Shown piece by piece: positions 1 to 8,681 of a stretch of 64,000 nt of DNA. The notes under the pieces were generated by a model. It was given only the letters and a program-made list of their open reading frames with translations. It ran no database searches and was not told the DNA's origin. Position numbers and translations under genes: made by a program. Within the stretch, counting starts at the first letter, position 1. Each line of letters begins with the position of its first letter. The stretch is from Streptomyces sp. MUM 178J (GTDB taxonomy: Bacteria; Actinomycetota; Actinomycetes; Streptomycetales; Streptomycetaceae), in assembly GCF_022414575.1 (NCBI RefSeq), contig NZ_JADWYQ010000029.1, positions 1 to 64,000 on the forward strand, read 5' to 3'.

Positions 1-1119
1 GCCCAGTTCGGCGCCGCAGGCGCGGTGGCAGGCCCGCCGGCCGACGCCGGCGCCGCAGGCCCGGCGGCCGCCCCCGGCTCGGCTTCGGCGGGAGGCTCCG
101 GCCAGGCCCTCACCTGGCGCGGGGACGCCCCCGCGCACCCGGCGCCCGTCCCCGCGGACCCCGGCATGCTCCTCGCACTCGCCGCGGACGCCCTCGCCCC
201 GCTCCTCCCCCAGCCCCTCGACCATGTCCTCCTCCAGGCGGACCTCACCGCCGTCGCGCCCGGCCCTCTGCAGCGGCCCCTCGCCGAGACCCTCTCCGTC
301 CTCGCGGACGTGGAGTCGAAGGGCGGGGCAACGGTCTACCGCTTCACCCCCGGCTCCGTACGGCGTGCCCTGGACGCCGGAAAATCCGCGTCCGACCTGC
401 ATGCCTTCCTCGCCGCGCACTCCCGCACCCCCGTGCCGCAGCCGCTCAGCTACCTCATCGACGACGTGGCCCGCCGCCACGGCCATCTGCGCATCGGCGC
501 GGCCGGAGCCTACGTACGCTGCGACGACGACGCGCTGCTCGGCGAGATCCTCGCCGACCGGCGCTCGGCGGGGCTGCGGCTGCGCCGCCTCGCCCCCACG
601 GTGCTGGCCGCCCAGGCGGACCCGGCGGCGCTGCTCGAAGCGCTCCGCTCCATGGGATACGCCCCGGCCGCCGAGTCCGCGGAGGGCGATGTGCTGATCA
701 CCCGCGCCCATGCCCGCCGCACTCCGCCCCGCACCCCTCCCGCACCCGTCCCGGACGGCCCTCCCCTCCCGGACGACGCCCTGCTCACCTCGGCCGTACG
801 GGCGATCAGGGCGGGCGACCTGGCGGCCACCGTCGTACGCAAACCGGCCCCCGAGCCGCAGCGGCCCCTCGGCACCGGCGAGCTGCCGCGCACCACCTCG
901 GCCGAGACGCTGGCCACCGTGCAGGCGGCGGCGCTGATCGGCTCCGCCGTGTGGATCGGCTACGTCAACGCCGACGGTGCGGCCAGCCAGCGCGTGGTTG
1001 CGCCGGTCCGGGTGGAGGGCGGCTTCGTCACCGCGTACGACCACACCGCGGACGAGGTCCGCACCTTCGCACTGCACCGCATCACGGGCGTCGCGGAGCT
1101 CGCCGACGAGTCGTCATGA
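1..1119 (+). CDS. helicase-associated domain protein, 5' end cut by window
   Basis: The reading frame is open from the first base, so this is the C-terminal part of a longer protein; the first in-window ATG (25) is not a real start. The visible 370 or so residues begin with an Ala/Gly/Pro-rich linker, followed by a region like the helicase conserved C-terminal domain (Helicase_C_3 type, around YRFTPGSVRRALDAG and AFLAAHSRTPVPQPLSYLID). Proteins of this kind usually sit beside the XPB-type helicase in actinobacteria, as here, where xpb starts 470 bp downstream on the same strand. A role with XPB in DNA repair or transcription is plausible but unproven. The last 6 bp overlap the end of the opposite-strand membrane gene. 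Confidence 0.8.
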   Translation, partial: AQFGAAGAVAGPPADAGAAGPAAAPGSASAGGSGQALTWRGDAPAHPAPVPADPGMLLALAADALAPLLPQPLDHVLLQADLTAVAPGPLQRPLAETLSVLADVESKGGATVYRFTPGSVRRALDAGKSASDLHAFLAAHSRTPVPQPLSYLIDDVARRHGHLRIGAAGAYVRCDDDALLGEILADRRSAGLRLRRLAPTVLAAQADPAALLEALRSMGYAPAAESAEGDVLITRAHARRTPPRTPPAPVPDGPPLPDDALLTSAVRAIRAGDLAATVVRKPAPEPQRPLGTGELPRTTSAETLATVQAAALIGSAVWIGYVNADGAASQRVVAPVRVEGGFVTAYDHTADEVRTFALHRITGVAELADESS

Positions 1120-1461
1120 GTGGACGTGGCCCGTGAGGAGCATGGCGACGAGGACCACAGTGACCACAACGTAGAGGAGCGGGACGTACACCGCCGTCCA
1201 CAGGCAGGCCAAGGCCCCGAGAAGGACGCGACGGGCGTGGTGGGCAGGGCCTCGGGGGCTGAGCCAGGCCCAGGCAAGAAGGGCGACGGGGACCAGATGG
1301 CCGAGCAGCCAGAAACTGGGCGTCCCCGGCCCGCGGAGGGGCTCGGAGCAGAGCCACGCCAGAGCGGCCGCCGCCAGGGTGCCGAGGAGGGGCGGCAGCC
1401 ACCACGCGGTGGTGCGCGGGGCCGGCGCGGGGGCAGGGGCAGCGGGGTGCGAAGAAGGCAT
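1114..1461 (-). CDS. small predicted membrane protein, unknown function
   Basis: A 115-residue protein with a Pro/Ala-rich N-terminus (about 16 residues) and three hydrophobic stretches: roughly 19-40 (WWLPPLLGTLAAAALAW), 49-66 and 79-110 (ending LLYVVVTVVLVAMLL). It probably lies in the cytoplasmic membrane with a short His-containing C-terminus. I recognise no family. The gene is convergent with the upstream helicase-associated gene (6 bp overlap) and divergent from xpb. No strong Shine-Dalgarno sequence precedes the ATG, so the start is less certain than the frame. The conserved-looking hydrophobic layout is the main argument that it is real. Confidence 0.55.
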   Translation of the reverse strand: MPSSHPAAPAPAPAPRTTAWWLPPLLGTLAAAALAWLCSEPLRGPGTPSFWLLGHLVPVALLAWAWLSPRGPAHHARRVLLGALACLWTAVYVPLLYVVVTVVLVAMLLTGHVHS

Positions 1462-1591
1462 GCCGTCAGCGGATCATGCGACGCCCGGGGCCCGGCGCCG
1501 TGCGGATACTCATCCCCGGCTCCGTTCCGGCACCCATACGGCACACTGGACATTTGGCCGCGTCCCGGGGCCGTACCGGAAGGGTGCCACG

Positions 1592-3232
1592 TTGAATGGT
1601 CCGCTGATCGTCCAGAGCGACAAAACGCTCCTCCTCGAAGTCGACCACGAGCAGGCCGACGCCTGCCGCCGCGCCATCGCGCCCTTCGCGGAGCTGGAGC
1701 GCGCGCCGGAGCACATCCACACCTACCGGGTGACGCCGCTCGGCCTGTGGAACGCCCGGGCCGCGGGGCACGACGCCGAGCAGGTCGTCGACGCGCTCGT
1801 GGAGTTCTCGCGCTACCCCGTGCCGCACGCCCTGCTGGTGGACGTCGCCGAGACGATGGCCCGCTACGGGCGGCTGACGCTGGTCAAGCACCCGGCGCAC
1901 GGGCTGGTGCTGAACACGACCGACCGGCCGGTGCTGGAGGAGATCCTCCGGTCGAAGAAGATCCAGCCGCTGGTCGGGGCCCGGCTCGACCCGGACACGG
2001 TCGTGGTGCACCCCTCGGAGCGCGGCCAGATCAAGCAGACCCTGCTGAAGCTGGGCTGGCCGGCCGAGGACCACGCCGGGTATGTGGACGGCGAGGCGCA
2101 CCGCATCGAGCTGGAGGAGGCGGGCTGGGCGCTGCGCCCGTACCAGAAGCAGGCCGTCGAGGGCTTCTGGCACGGCGGCTCCGGCGTCGTGGTGCTGCCC
2201 TGCGGCGCGGGCAAGACGCTCGTCGGCGCGGGGGCGATGGCGCAGGCCAAGGCGACGACGCTGATCCTGGTCACCAACACCGTCTCGGCCCGCCAGTGGA
2301 AGCACGAGCTGGTGCGGCGGACGTCGCTCTCGGAGGACGAGATCGGCGAGTACAGCGGTACGAAGAAGGAGATCCGCCCGGTCACCATCGCCACGTACCA
2401 GGTGCTCACCACCAAGCGGAAGGGGATCTACCCCCATCTGGAGCTGTTCGACTCCCGCGACTGGGGCCTGATCGTCTACGACGAGGTGCATCTGCTGCCC
2501 GCGCCGGTCTTCAAGTTCACCGCCGATCTGCAGGCGCGGCGGCGGCTCGGTCTGACGGCGACGCTGGTCCGGGAGGACGGCCGGGAGTCGGACGTCTTCT
2601 CGCTGATCGGGCCGAAGCGGTTCGACGCCCCGTGGAAGGAGATCGAGGCGCAGGGCTATATCGCCCCGGCGAACTGCGTCGAGGTCCGGGTGAATCTGAC
2701 CGACTCGGAGCGGCTGGCGTATGCGACGGCCGAACCTGAGGAGAAGTACCGCTTCTGTGCCACCACCGACACCAAGCGGAAGGTGACTCAGGCGCTGGTG
2801 GAGCGGCACCGGGGCGAGCAGACGCTGGTGATCGGCCAGTACATCGACCAGCTGGACGAGCTGGGCGAGCACCTCGACGCGCCGGTGATCAAGGGCGAGA
2901 CGTCGAACGCGCAGCGGGAGAAGCTGTTCGACGCGTTCCGGGAGGGCGAGATCTCGGTGCTGGTGGTGTCGAAGGTGGCGAACTTCTCGATCGACCTGCC
3001 GGAGGCGACGGTCGCCATCCAGGTGTCGGGCACCTTCGGCTCGCGCCAGGAGGAGGCCCAGCGGCTGGGCCGGGTGCTGCGCCCCAAGGCGGACGGCCAC
3101 ATGGCGCACTTCTACTCGGTGGTGGCCAGGGACACGATCGACCAGGACTTCGCGGCTCACCGGCAGCGGTTCCTGGCGGAGCAGGGGTACGCATACCGGA
3201 TCGCGGACGCGGACGACCTGCTGGCCGGCTGA
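1592..3232 (+). CDS. xpb: XPB/ERCC3-type DNA repair helicase
   Basis: A superfamily 2 helicase of 546 residues, the usual length of bacterial XPB. An N-terminal damage-recognition-like domain (about 1-170) precedes two RecA domains. Walker A LPCGAGKT lies near residue 203, the DEVH box (VYDEVHLL) near 297, motif III is LTATLVREDGR, and motif VI (QRLGRVLRP) is near the C-terminus. The frame continues upstream to an ATG at 1379, but the conserved XPB start MNGPLIVQSDK corresponds to the TTG at 1592, preceded by a GGAAGGG-like ribosome binding site, so I chose TTG. XPB unwinds DNA 3'-5' and is linked to nucleotide excision repair. The helicase-associated partner is encoded just upstream. Confidence 0.93.
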   Translation: MNGPLIVQSDKTLLLEVDHEQADACRRAIAPFAELERAPEHIHTYRVTPLGLWNARAAGHDAEQVVDALVEFSRYPVPHALLVDVAETMARYGRLTLVKHPAHGLVLNTTDRPVLEEILRSKKIQPLVGARLDPDTVVVHPSERGQIKQTLLKLGWPAEDHAGYVDGEAHRIELEEAGWALRPYQKQAVEGFWHGGSGVVVLPCGAGKTLVGAGAMAQAKATTLILVTNTVSARQWKHELVRRTSLSEDEIGEYSGTKKEIRPVTIATYQVLTTKRKGIYPHLELFDSRDWGLIVYDEVHLLPAPVFKFTADLQARRRLGLTATLVREDGRESDVFSLIGPKRFDAPWKEIEAQGYIAPANCVEVRVNLTDSERLAYATAEPEEKYRFCATTDTKRKVTQALVERHRGEQTLVIGQYIDQLDELGEHLDAPVIKGETSNAQREKLFDAFREGEISVLVVSKVANFSIDLPEATVAIQVSGTFGSRQEEAQRLGRVLRPKADGHMAHFYSVVARDTIDQDFAAHRQRFLAEQGYAYRIADADDLLAG

Positions 3233-3236
3233 CGGG

Positions 3237-3389
3237 TCAGCGCCTCCGCACGCCCGCTTCCTCGGCGTACTCGCCGAGGACGGCGACGCTGAACACGGCG
3301 GCGGCGAAGACCTTCACGGCGCGCAGGGCGCTGTCCATCGGACGGTGGGCGGCGGGGGCCGCGGGTGCGGCTGCGGTGGTTTCGTTCAT
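3237..3389 (-). CDS. small hypothetical protein (50 aa)
   Basis: Fifty residues: an Ala-rich N-terminus, then HRPMDSALRAVKVFAAAVF and SVAVLGEYAEEAGVRRR. Similar short proteins ending in a GEYxxEAGxRR-like motif occur in streptomycetes, from memory. The longer frame (to 3479) adds a low-quality N-terminus, so I took the ATG at 3389, which has GGAGA very close upstream. The central hydrophobic helix (about 15 residues) may be amphipathic or membrane-associated. Convergent with xpb, 4 bp apart. Function unknown. Confidence 0.5.
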   Translation of the reverse strand: MNETTAAAPAAPAAHRPMDSALRAVKVFAAAVFSVAVLGEYAEEAGVRRR

Positions 3390-3726
3390 GTCTCCATGAT
3401 GGTTTCCGGCCGCCGTGGCCACATCGCTCTGCGGACTGAACCGCGGCGGGCTGGTCGTACAACTCCAGGCATACGGCATCCCCTACGGGGAGGAGGCTCC
3501 GGCCCTCAGGGTCGTGCCGGCGGCCGGGGCGGCCGGGGCGGGGCGTCGGGCGTCCTCGAGTCGGGGAAAATCAGTCGCCCGTGTGTCGCCCGCTGACTAG
3601 AATCGCCGCTCTTGCCCGCGCCCACGGCCGCCCGCTTCGGCCCCGGGGAGCGCTGCCGTCCGGACGGAAACCGGCGGCTTTTCGATGTGACCGTACGTCC
3701 CGTACCTCCCCCGAAAGGCCGTCGCC
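3390..3726. other. intergenic region with helR promoter candidate
   Basis: No convincing gene. On the + strand TAGAAT at 3598-3603 matches a streptomycete -10 box; no clear -35 is seen. GTCGCCCG occurs twice just upstream (3574-3593 area), and a perfect 12-bp palindrome CCGTCCGGACGG lies around 3656-3667 in the probable 5' leader. GAAAGG sits upstream of the GTG at 3727. Confidence 0.4.
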
Positions 3727-5766
3727 GTGTCCGCCACGCCCACAACCGACCCCCTGGCCCTTGAGCGCGCCCATCTTGCCGCGTCACGCACCGCGTTGCG
3801 CACCATGCGCGAGGACGTCGAGGCGATGGACATCCGAGATGTCACCGCGAACTGGGTCAACGCGGCGGTGCTTCAGAAGCAGATCGAGGCACGCGTCGCG
3901 GCGCTCGCGGATCTGAGGCACACCCCCCTGTTCTTCGGCCGTCTCGACTATCTGGAGACGGCGCAGGAGGGCCAGCGCTTCTACGTCGGACGCCGTCATG
4001 TGCACGACGCGGACGGCGATCCGATGGTGGTCGACTGGCGTGCGCCGGTCTCCCGGCCGTTCTACCGTGCGTCGCGGAAGGACCCGATGCACATCGGGCT
4101 GCGGCGGCGGTTCGGCTACACGGGCGGCGACCTCACCGCGTACGAGGACGAGCATCTGACCGACCCGGACGAGCAGGAGCGCACGAGTCGGCTGCTCCAG
4201 GCGGAGATCGAGCGGCCGCGTGTCGGCCCCATGCGGGACATCGTGGCGACGATCCAGCCCGAGCAGGACGAGATCGTACGGTCGGGTCTCGCGGGCACGG
4301 TGTGCGTGCAGGGCGGCCCCGGCACCGGGAAGACGGCTGTGGGACTGCACCGGGTGGCGTATCTGCTGTATGCGCACCGGGAGCGGCTGGCCCGCACCGG
4401 CACGCTGGTGATCGGCCCGAACCGCTCCTTCCTCCACTACATCGAGCAGGTCCTGCCCGCCCTGGGCGAGCTTGAGGTCCGGCAGGCGACCGTCGACGAA
4501 CTGGTCGGGACGCATGTGGAGGTGCGCGGGACGGACACCGCGCCGGCGGGCCTGGTCAAGGGCGATGCGCGGATGGCGGAGGTGCTGCGGCGGGCGGTCC
4601 GGTCTTATGTCACCGTCCCGGCGGAGCCGGTGGTGGTGGTGCGCGGGTCCCGGCGGTGGCGGGTTCCGGCGTATGAACTCCAGGAGATCGTGACCGAGTT
4701 GCTGGACCGCGACATCCGGTACGGGGCCGCCCGCGACGCACTGCCGCAGCGCATCGCCCACGCGGTACTGGTGCGCATGGAGCAGGCGGGCGAGGCCCCG
4801 GACGACCGGGTGCAGGACGCGGTGGCGCGCAACGCGGCGGTGAAGGCTGCGGTCAAGGAGGTGTGGCCGCCGGTCGATCCGGCGAAGCTGGTGCTGCGGC
4901 TGCTGTCGGACCCCGCCTTCCTCGCCGTGCACGCGGACGGCGTGCTGGATCCCGAGGAGCAGGCGGCGATCCTGTGGGCGAAGCCGCCGCGGAGCGTGCG
5001 GTCGGCGCGGTGGTCGGCCGCCGACGCGGTGCTGGTCGACGAGGCCGCGGACCTGGTGTCGCGTACGCCGTCGCTGGGCCATGTGGTCCTGGACGAGGCG
5101 CAGGACCTGTCCCCGATGCAGTACCGGGCGGTGGGCCGCCGCTGCACCACGGGCTCCGCGACGGTCCTGGGCGACCTGGCGCAGGGCACCACCCCCTGGG
5201 CGACGCGCAGTTGGGCGGAGGCGCTGGCGCATCTCGGCAAGCCGGAGGCGGCAGTCGAGGAGCTGACGGCGGGCTTCCGCGTGCCGCGCGAGGTGATCGC
5301 CTACGCCTCGCGGCTGCTGCCCCACATGTCGCCGGGCCTGGCCGAGGTCCGCTCGGTGCGCGAGTCGCCCGGCTCCCTGGAGGTGCGCCCGGCGGACGGC
5401 GACGCGGATGTGGTCGCCGCGTGCGCCGAGTCGCTGCGCCACCAGGGCTCCATCGGCCTGATCGCCGCGGACGCCCGCGTACCGGCGCTGGCCGAGGCCC
5501 TCGCCGGCGCGGGCCTGCCGCATCTCGCTCCCGGCGACGAGACCACGCCCGACTGCCGGCTGACCCTGGTGCCCGCGTCGCTGGCAAAGGGCCTGGAGTA
5601 CGACCATGTGGTCCTCGACGACCCGGCTGCCATCGTCGCGGCCGAACCGGATGAACGAACCGGGCTGCGCCGTCTGTATGTGGCGCTGACCCGCGCGGTG
5701 TCGGGGCTGACGGTGCTGCACTCCGCGGCGCTGCCGCCCCAATTGTGCAAGTCGACCACCCCGTAG
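3727..5766 (+). CDS. helR: HelD/HelR-type RNA polymerase recycling ATPase
   Basis: A 679-residue superfamily 1 (UvrD/Rep-like) protein lacking obvious DNA-binding subdomains. An N-terminal coiled-coil arm (1-75) is followed by the DWRAPVSRPFYRA segment typical of HelD, Walker A GGPGTGKTAVGLHR (about 194-207), Walker B LDEAQDLSPMQ (about 453), and a C-terminal motif VI region ERTGLRRLYVALTRA. HelD-family proteins dislodge stalled RNA polymerase; in S. venezuelae HelR also protects the polymerase from rifamycins. The start is GTG with GAAAGG upstream. I see no rifamycin-associated element before the gene, so rifamycin induction is not supported here. The HelD class is firm; the HelR label is an inference. 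Confidence 0.85.
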   Translation: MSATPTTDPLALERAHLAASRTALRTMREDVEAMDIRDVTANWVNAAVLQKQIEARVAALADLRHTPLFFGRLDYLETAQEGQRFYVGRRHVHDADGDPMVVDWRAPVSRPFYRASRKDPMHIGLRRRFGYTGGDLTAYEDEHLTDPDEQERTSRLLQAEIERPRVGPMRDIVATIQPEQDEIVRSGLAGTVCVQGGPGTGKTAVGLHRVAYLLYAHRERLARTGTLVIGPNRSFLHYIEQVLPALGELEVRQATVDELVGTHVEVRGTDTAPAGLVKGDARMAEVLRRAVRSYVTVPAEPVVVVRGSRRWRVPAYELQEIVTELLDRDIRYGAARDALPQRIAHAVLVRMEQAGEAPDDRVQDAVARNAAVKAAVKEVWPPVDPAKLVLRLLSDPAFLAVHADGVLDPEEQAAILWAKPPRSVRSARWSAADAVLVDEAADLVSRTPSLGHVVLDEAQDLSPMQYRAVGRRCTTGSATVLGDLAQGTTPWATRSWAEALAHLGKPEAAVEELTAGFRVPREVIAYASRLLPHMSPGLAEVRSVRESPGSLEVRPADGDADVVAACAESLRHQGSIGLIAADARVPALAEALAGAGLPHLAPGDETTPDCRLTLVPASLAKGLEYDHVVLDDPAAIVAAEPDERTGLRRLYVALTRAVSGLTVLHSAALPPQLCKSTTP

Positions 5767-5979
5767 CCTGCCGATCGGCAAGGGAGGGACCTCAGCCGTG
5801 CGACGCCGCGTTCGACCGGCGCCCGTGCCGTGGGCAGCGCTTCGGCTGACGGCTCGCCGGGCTGGCGTGAGGCCGCGGCCTGGAGGTCGTCCGAGGGGCG
5901 TCGTCGCCCAGGGGCCGGCTCCCGTGCAGGCGTGTGCGTGAGCGCTGCTGCTCGGTGACAGTCCCGGGGCGCAGCTGCC

Positions 5980-6588
5980 TCAGGGGGCCTCGAGAGCGGG
6001 CTGATCTTCATCGACGATCGATATGAGCATGACGGCCGCCGCCTTCAGATCCACCCGCCATTGCCCGGGTGGATTCAGCGGCGCGAACCCGTCGACAGCC
6101 ATATAAGCTGCGGCGATTCCATGGGAAGCAGCGCGGATTCTTGAGGCCGAGGCATGAGGGCGGTGCCGGCGGAGAATGTGCTCGACTGCACGGAGGAACT
6201 GCTCGAAGCACTCCACGAGCGGCTCGCGCATGCCGGGATGGGAGTCCGCCGCGGACACCAGCGCCTGATATGCGAGGAAAAGATCGGCGTCACTCGCCCG
6301 TTCGGACAGGAAAAGCTTGTCGATCAGATCCGCTGGCGCACCCGTTGCGCCGAGTGCGATTTCGAGCTCTCGTGTTTCTTGCGTGAAACGATCTGCTACG
6401 TAGTGAGTCAGCGACTCGATCATCTGCTCACGGTTTCCCAGGTAATGCCGCAACAGGGGGCGCTTGACCCCCGCCTCGTCGGAGATGCGCTCTTGGGTGG
6501 CGCCTTCCAGGCCAAATCGCGCAACGCATCGGACGTACGCTGCAAGAATCTCCTGGGAGCGCTGCGCTCGCATGCTCGGTCGCGGCAT
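5980..6588 (-). CDS. TetR/AcrR-family repressor
   Basis: 202 residues with an N-terminal TetR helix-turn-helix (RSQEILAAYVRCVARFGLEG, then RISDEAGVKRPLLRHYLGNR), recognition helix near 40-50, and an all-helical ligand domain. TAGAAT lies 5 nt before the ATG with no Shine-Dalgarno, so the transcript may be leaderless; a second ATG five codons in is an alternative start. It faces away from the Rieske operon and the perfect 24-bp palindrome at 6906-6929, about 320 bp upstream, so it is the obvious candidate local repressor. Codon use is less GC-biased than in neighbours, which fits an acquired block with the following three genes. Confidence 0.88.
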   Translation of the reverse strand: MPRPSMRAQRSQEILAAYVRCVARFGLEGATQERISDEAGVKRPLLRHYLGNREQMIESLTHYVADRFTQETRELEIALGATGAPADLIDKLFLSERASDADLFLAYQALVSAADSHPGMREPLVECFEQFLRAVEHILRRHRPHASASRIRAASHGIAAAYMAVDGFAPLNPPGQWRVDLKAAAVMLISIVDEDQPALEAP

Positions 6589-7003
6589 AACCGCATTCTA
6601 AGGGGCTGTCACGATGACCGCGGCACGCCCGACGGCACCCTCGCGCCGGGCGTGCCGCGGTCCCGCAGCGACTGTGACCGCGACTGCCGGGCTGCCGTGC
6701 GCCGACGGCGCCGACGCGCGGCAGCGCCGCCGACGACGAGCTAAACGGTCGGCGGATTGCGGGGAGCTCTCGGCTGCGGCCCCCGGTCGGCCGCAGGCCG
6801 GGACGCAGGGACGCCGGGACGCCGGGACTGAGAAAGCTGTCCACGACGCTTACTCGGCCCAGGTCAGCCCACCAAGACCGGCAGTCGCGAAGGCTCCACA
6901 CCGGATTGATTGTCAATGTTGACAATCAACTCTGTGCGTGGATACCGTGCGGCTCAGCGCGCAGCACCCAGCGCGCTGTTCACCATCGACAGGAGATGGA
7001 CGC
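6589..7003. other. intergenic region between TetR and Rieske operon
   Basis: No gene is convincing here. The first 200 bp are GC-rich and low-complexity (repeated GCGCCGACG-like triplets); the right-hand part holds the palindromic operator and a promoter. AGGAG at 6991-6995 serves the next gene. Confidence 0.5.
6906..6929. promoter_or_regulatory. perfect palindromic operator overlapping a promoter
   Basis: TTGATTGTCAA and TTGACAATCAA form perfect 11-bp arms around a 2-bp spacer. The right arm supplies a consensus -35 (TTGACA, 6919-6924); GATACC at 6941-6946, 16 bp on, is a plausible -10. A repressor bound here would block transcription of the small membrane protein gene and the Rieske genes. 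The divergent TetR protein is the natural candidate. Confidence 0.8.
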
Positions 7004-7315
7004 ATGGCGTATCCCAGCTCACCGGACGCCTCCGGCGACACAGTCCGGCGGCTGTCGGTCGGATCACGGGCCGTCAACTACGCGGCGTTCGCAGCGCTCG
7101 TCGTGACGACCTGGCTCGGCTACCAATTTCTCTGGGGCTTGCTCTTCATATGGTGGATAGCACCGTCCTTGCGGACAGGCAGAGCTTTCCTCGTCGCAGA
7201 AGTAAACCGCCACGAAGATGCTTTCCTCTTCTGGCTGATCGTCATTCTGTTCGCAGCTCTTGGCGGCTTGATGGTCGGCGCTGACGCGTTCCCCGCCCTT
7301 AACAATTACGTATGA
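7004..7315 (+). CDS. small two-helix membrane protein of the Rieske block
   Basis: 103 residues with two hydrophobic segments, about 26-47 (NYAAFAALVVTTWLGYQFLW and following residues) and 70-92 (FLFWLIVILFAALGGLMVG). The loop between them carries several charged residues, including RTGRAF and EVNRHEDA. Start ATG has AGGAG 8 nt upstream; a longer frame from 6938 lacks a site. It is the first gene after the palindromic operator and 116 bp before the Rieske oxygenase, so it is probably co-transcribed. I do not recognise a family. A role as a transporter accessory subunit or membrane anchor for the oxygenase system is possible but only inferred from position. Confidence 0.75.
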   Translation: MAYPSSPDASGDTVRRLSVGSRAVNYAAFAALVVTTWLGYQFLWGLLFIWWIAPSLRTGRAFLVAEVNRHEDAFLFWLIVILFAALGGLMVGADAFPALNNYV

Positions 7316-7431
7316 CCGCGATCCTGTGAAGAAACGCCCCCCGCACATCATTTCCAGGCAAATTAGGGAAGCTGCCACGCAGCACCCCCCCCGGGGCGAT
7401 TTAGGCGACCAAAGCGAAAGGGGTCCTCACA

Positions 7432-8571
7432 ATGAGCCGTATGTACCACGAACTGCCGGTCGATGCGTACACGTCATGGGAGTGGTATCAACGCGAACAG
7501 GACCGCATATTCTCTCGTGTATGGCGTTATGCAGGGTTTGCGGAGGATATATCAGAGCCAGGACAGTATATTTCCGTCCAAGCCGGCGCGAACAACATCC
7601 TCATCGTGATGGGCCGCGATCACCGCTTGCGCGCTTTTCACAACATCTGCCGCCACCGAGGCACCCAGCTTCTCCGTGCTACCGGAAAGGCGCAGCGGGC
7701 TGTCACATGCCCCTACCACGACTGGACATACGACCTCGAGGGCTGCCTCATCGCAGTTCCGAACGCCGAGCGAGAGTATCCGTCCGGCATTGACAAGTCA
7801 CAGCTGGGATTGAAGGCGGCATCCGTCGACATTTGGCGAGGAATGCTGTTCGTCCATCCGGACCCTCCGGAGCGGTCTCCGTCTCTGGCGGAATGGTTCG
7901 GCGCCGTGGATCCACACCTGGGACCAGTGCAGCCCGCAGAGCTGACTGAGATCCCCGCTCAGCGGACATCAATGGAAGTGAAGGCCAACTGGAAAATCCT
8001 CGTTGAGAACTACGTAGATGTCTACCATCTTTCACATCTGCACTCGGCAACGCTTGACATGTATGACCACGCGAAGGCGGAATACGGATGGCATGGTTCG
8101 CACTATGCGTTCTGGGAACCTTTGGTCGCCATGGATGGAGACCGCCACGACAATGGCGGGCGAGGTGGCTCCGGCGATCACGGCGCCTGGGTTCCCATGC
8201 TGTTCCCTGGAATCGGATTCGCGACAAGTGATTCCGAATGGTCGACTTACATCATCACGCCGCTCGCCCCTGATCTCACCCGCGTCGAGAGTCGCACCAA
8301 GCGCGTGTCGAAATCGACCTGGAACTCGCTGTGGAGCGAATGGCCGTCAACTCGAGGCCGACCCGAAGGCCAGAAGGCAAAAGTAGGCAAAAAAGAGGCA
8401 GAAGGTCGCGACGATCCGCTGGCCAGCGGCAACTTCATCGCCGAAGACAACTATGTGTGTGAGCAGCAACAGAAGTCGATGACCAGCCCCTTTTTCGAGG
8501 TCGGCCCAGCGGCCCAGGGGGAAAGCCCCGTGGTCAACCATCAACGCGTGGTTCTTAGCTTCCTCAAGTAG
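7432..8571 (+). CDS. Rieske non-heme iron oxygenase, alpha subunit
   Basis: 379 residues. The Rieske [2Fe-2S] ligands are C73-x-H75 (CRHRG) and C93-x2-H96 (CPYHDW). The catalytic domain shows NWKILVENYVDVYHLSHLH, giving H199 and H204 as iron ligands with D196 as the inter-subunit bridge, and D339 (EDNYVCEQQQ) as the likely third ligand. This is the ring-hydroxylating/demethylating oxygenase layout; no beta subunit is encoded nearby, so it should be an alpha-only enzyme. A Lys-rich insertion (about 308-328, GQKAKVGKKEAEGRDD) is unusual. GAAAGGGG precedes the ATG. The electron donor is the next gene. The substrate cannot be read from sequence; alpha-only enzymes include aromatic hydroxylases and quaternary-ammonium demethylases. 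Confidence 0.92.
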   Translation: MSRMYHELPVDAYTSWEWYQREQDRIFSRVWRYAGFAEDISEPGQYISVQAGANNILIVMGRDHRLRAFHNICRHRGTQLLRATGKAQRAVTCPYHDWTYDLEGCLIAVPNAEREYPSGIDKSQLGLKAASVDIWRGMLFVHPDPPERSPSLAEWFGAVDPHLGPVQPAELTEIPAQRTSMEVKANWKILVENYVDVYHLSHLHSATLDMYDHAKAEYGWHGSHYAFWEPLVAMDGDRHDNGGRGGSGDHGAWVPMLFPGIGFATSDSEWSTYIITPLAPDLTRVESRTKRVSKSTWNSLWSEWPSTRGRPEGQKAKVGKKEAEGRDDPLASGNFIAEDNYVCEQQQKSMTSPFFEVGPAAQGESPVVNHQRVVLSFLK

Positions 8572-8681
8572 TCAAACAGATGCCATGCGCCGCACAAGCG
8601 CTGCCATCTGTGGGGCCGTCGACGGAGAACACGAGAGTCGGTCCACGACGCGACCCATTACACGGCGGGAGAATCCCATCA

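Noticed and set aside
3390..3726. Rifamycin-associated element upstream of helR
   Set aside because: I searched for the GGGGCTTGC-type inverted repeat and found no comparable dyad.
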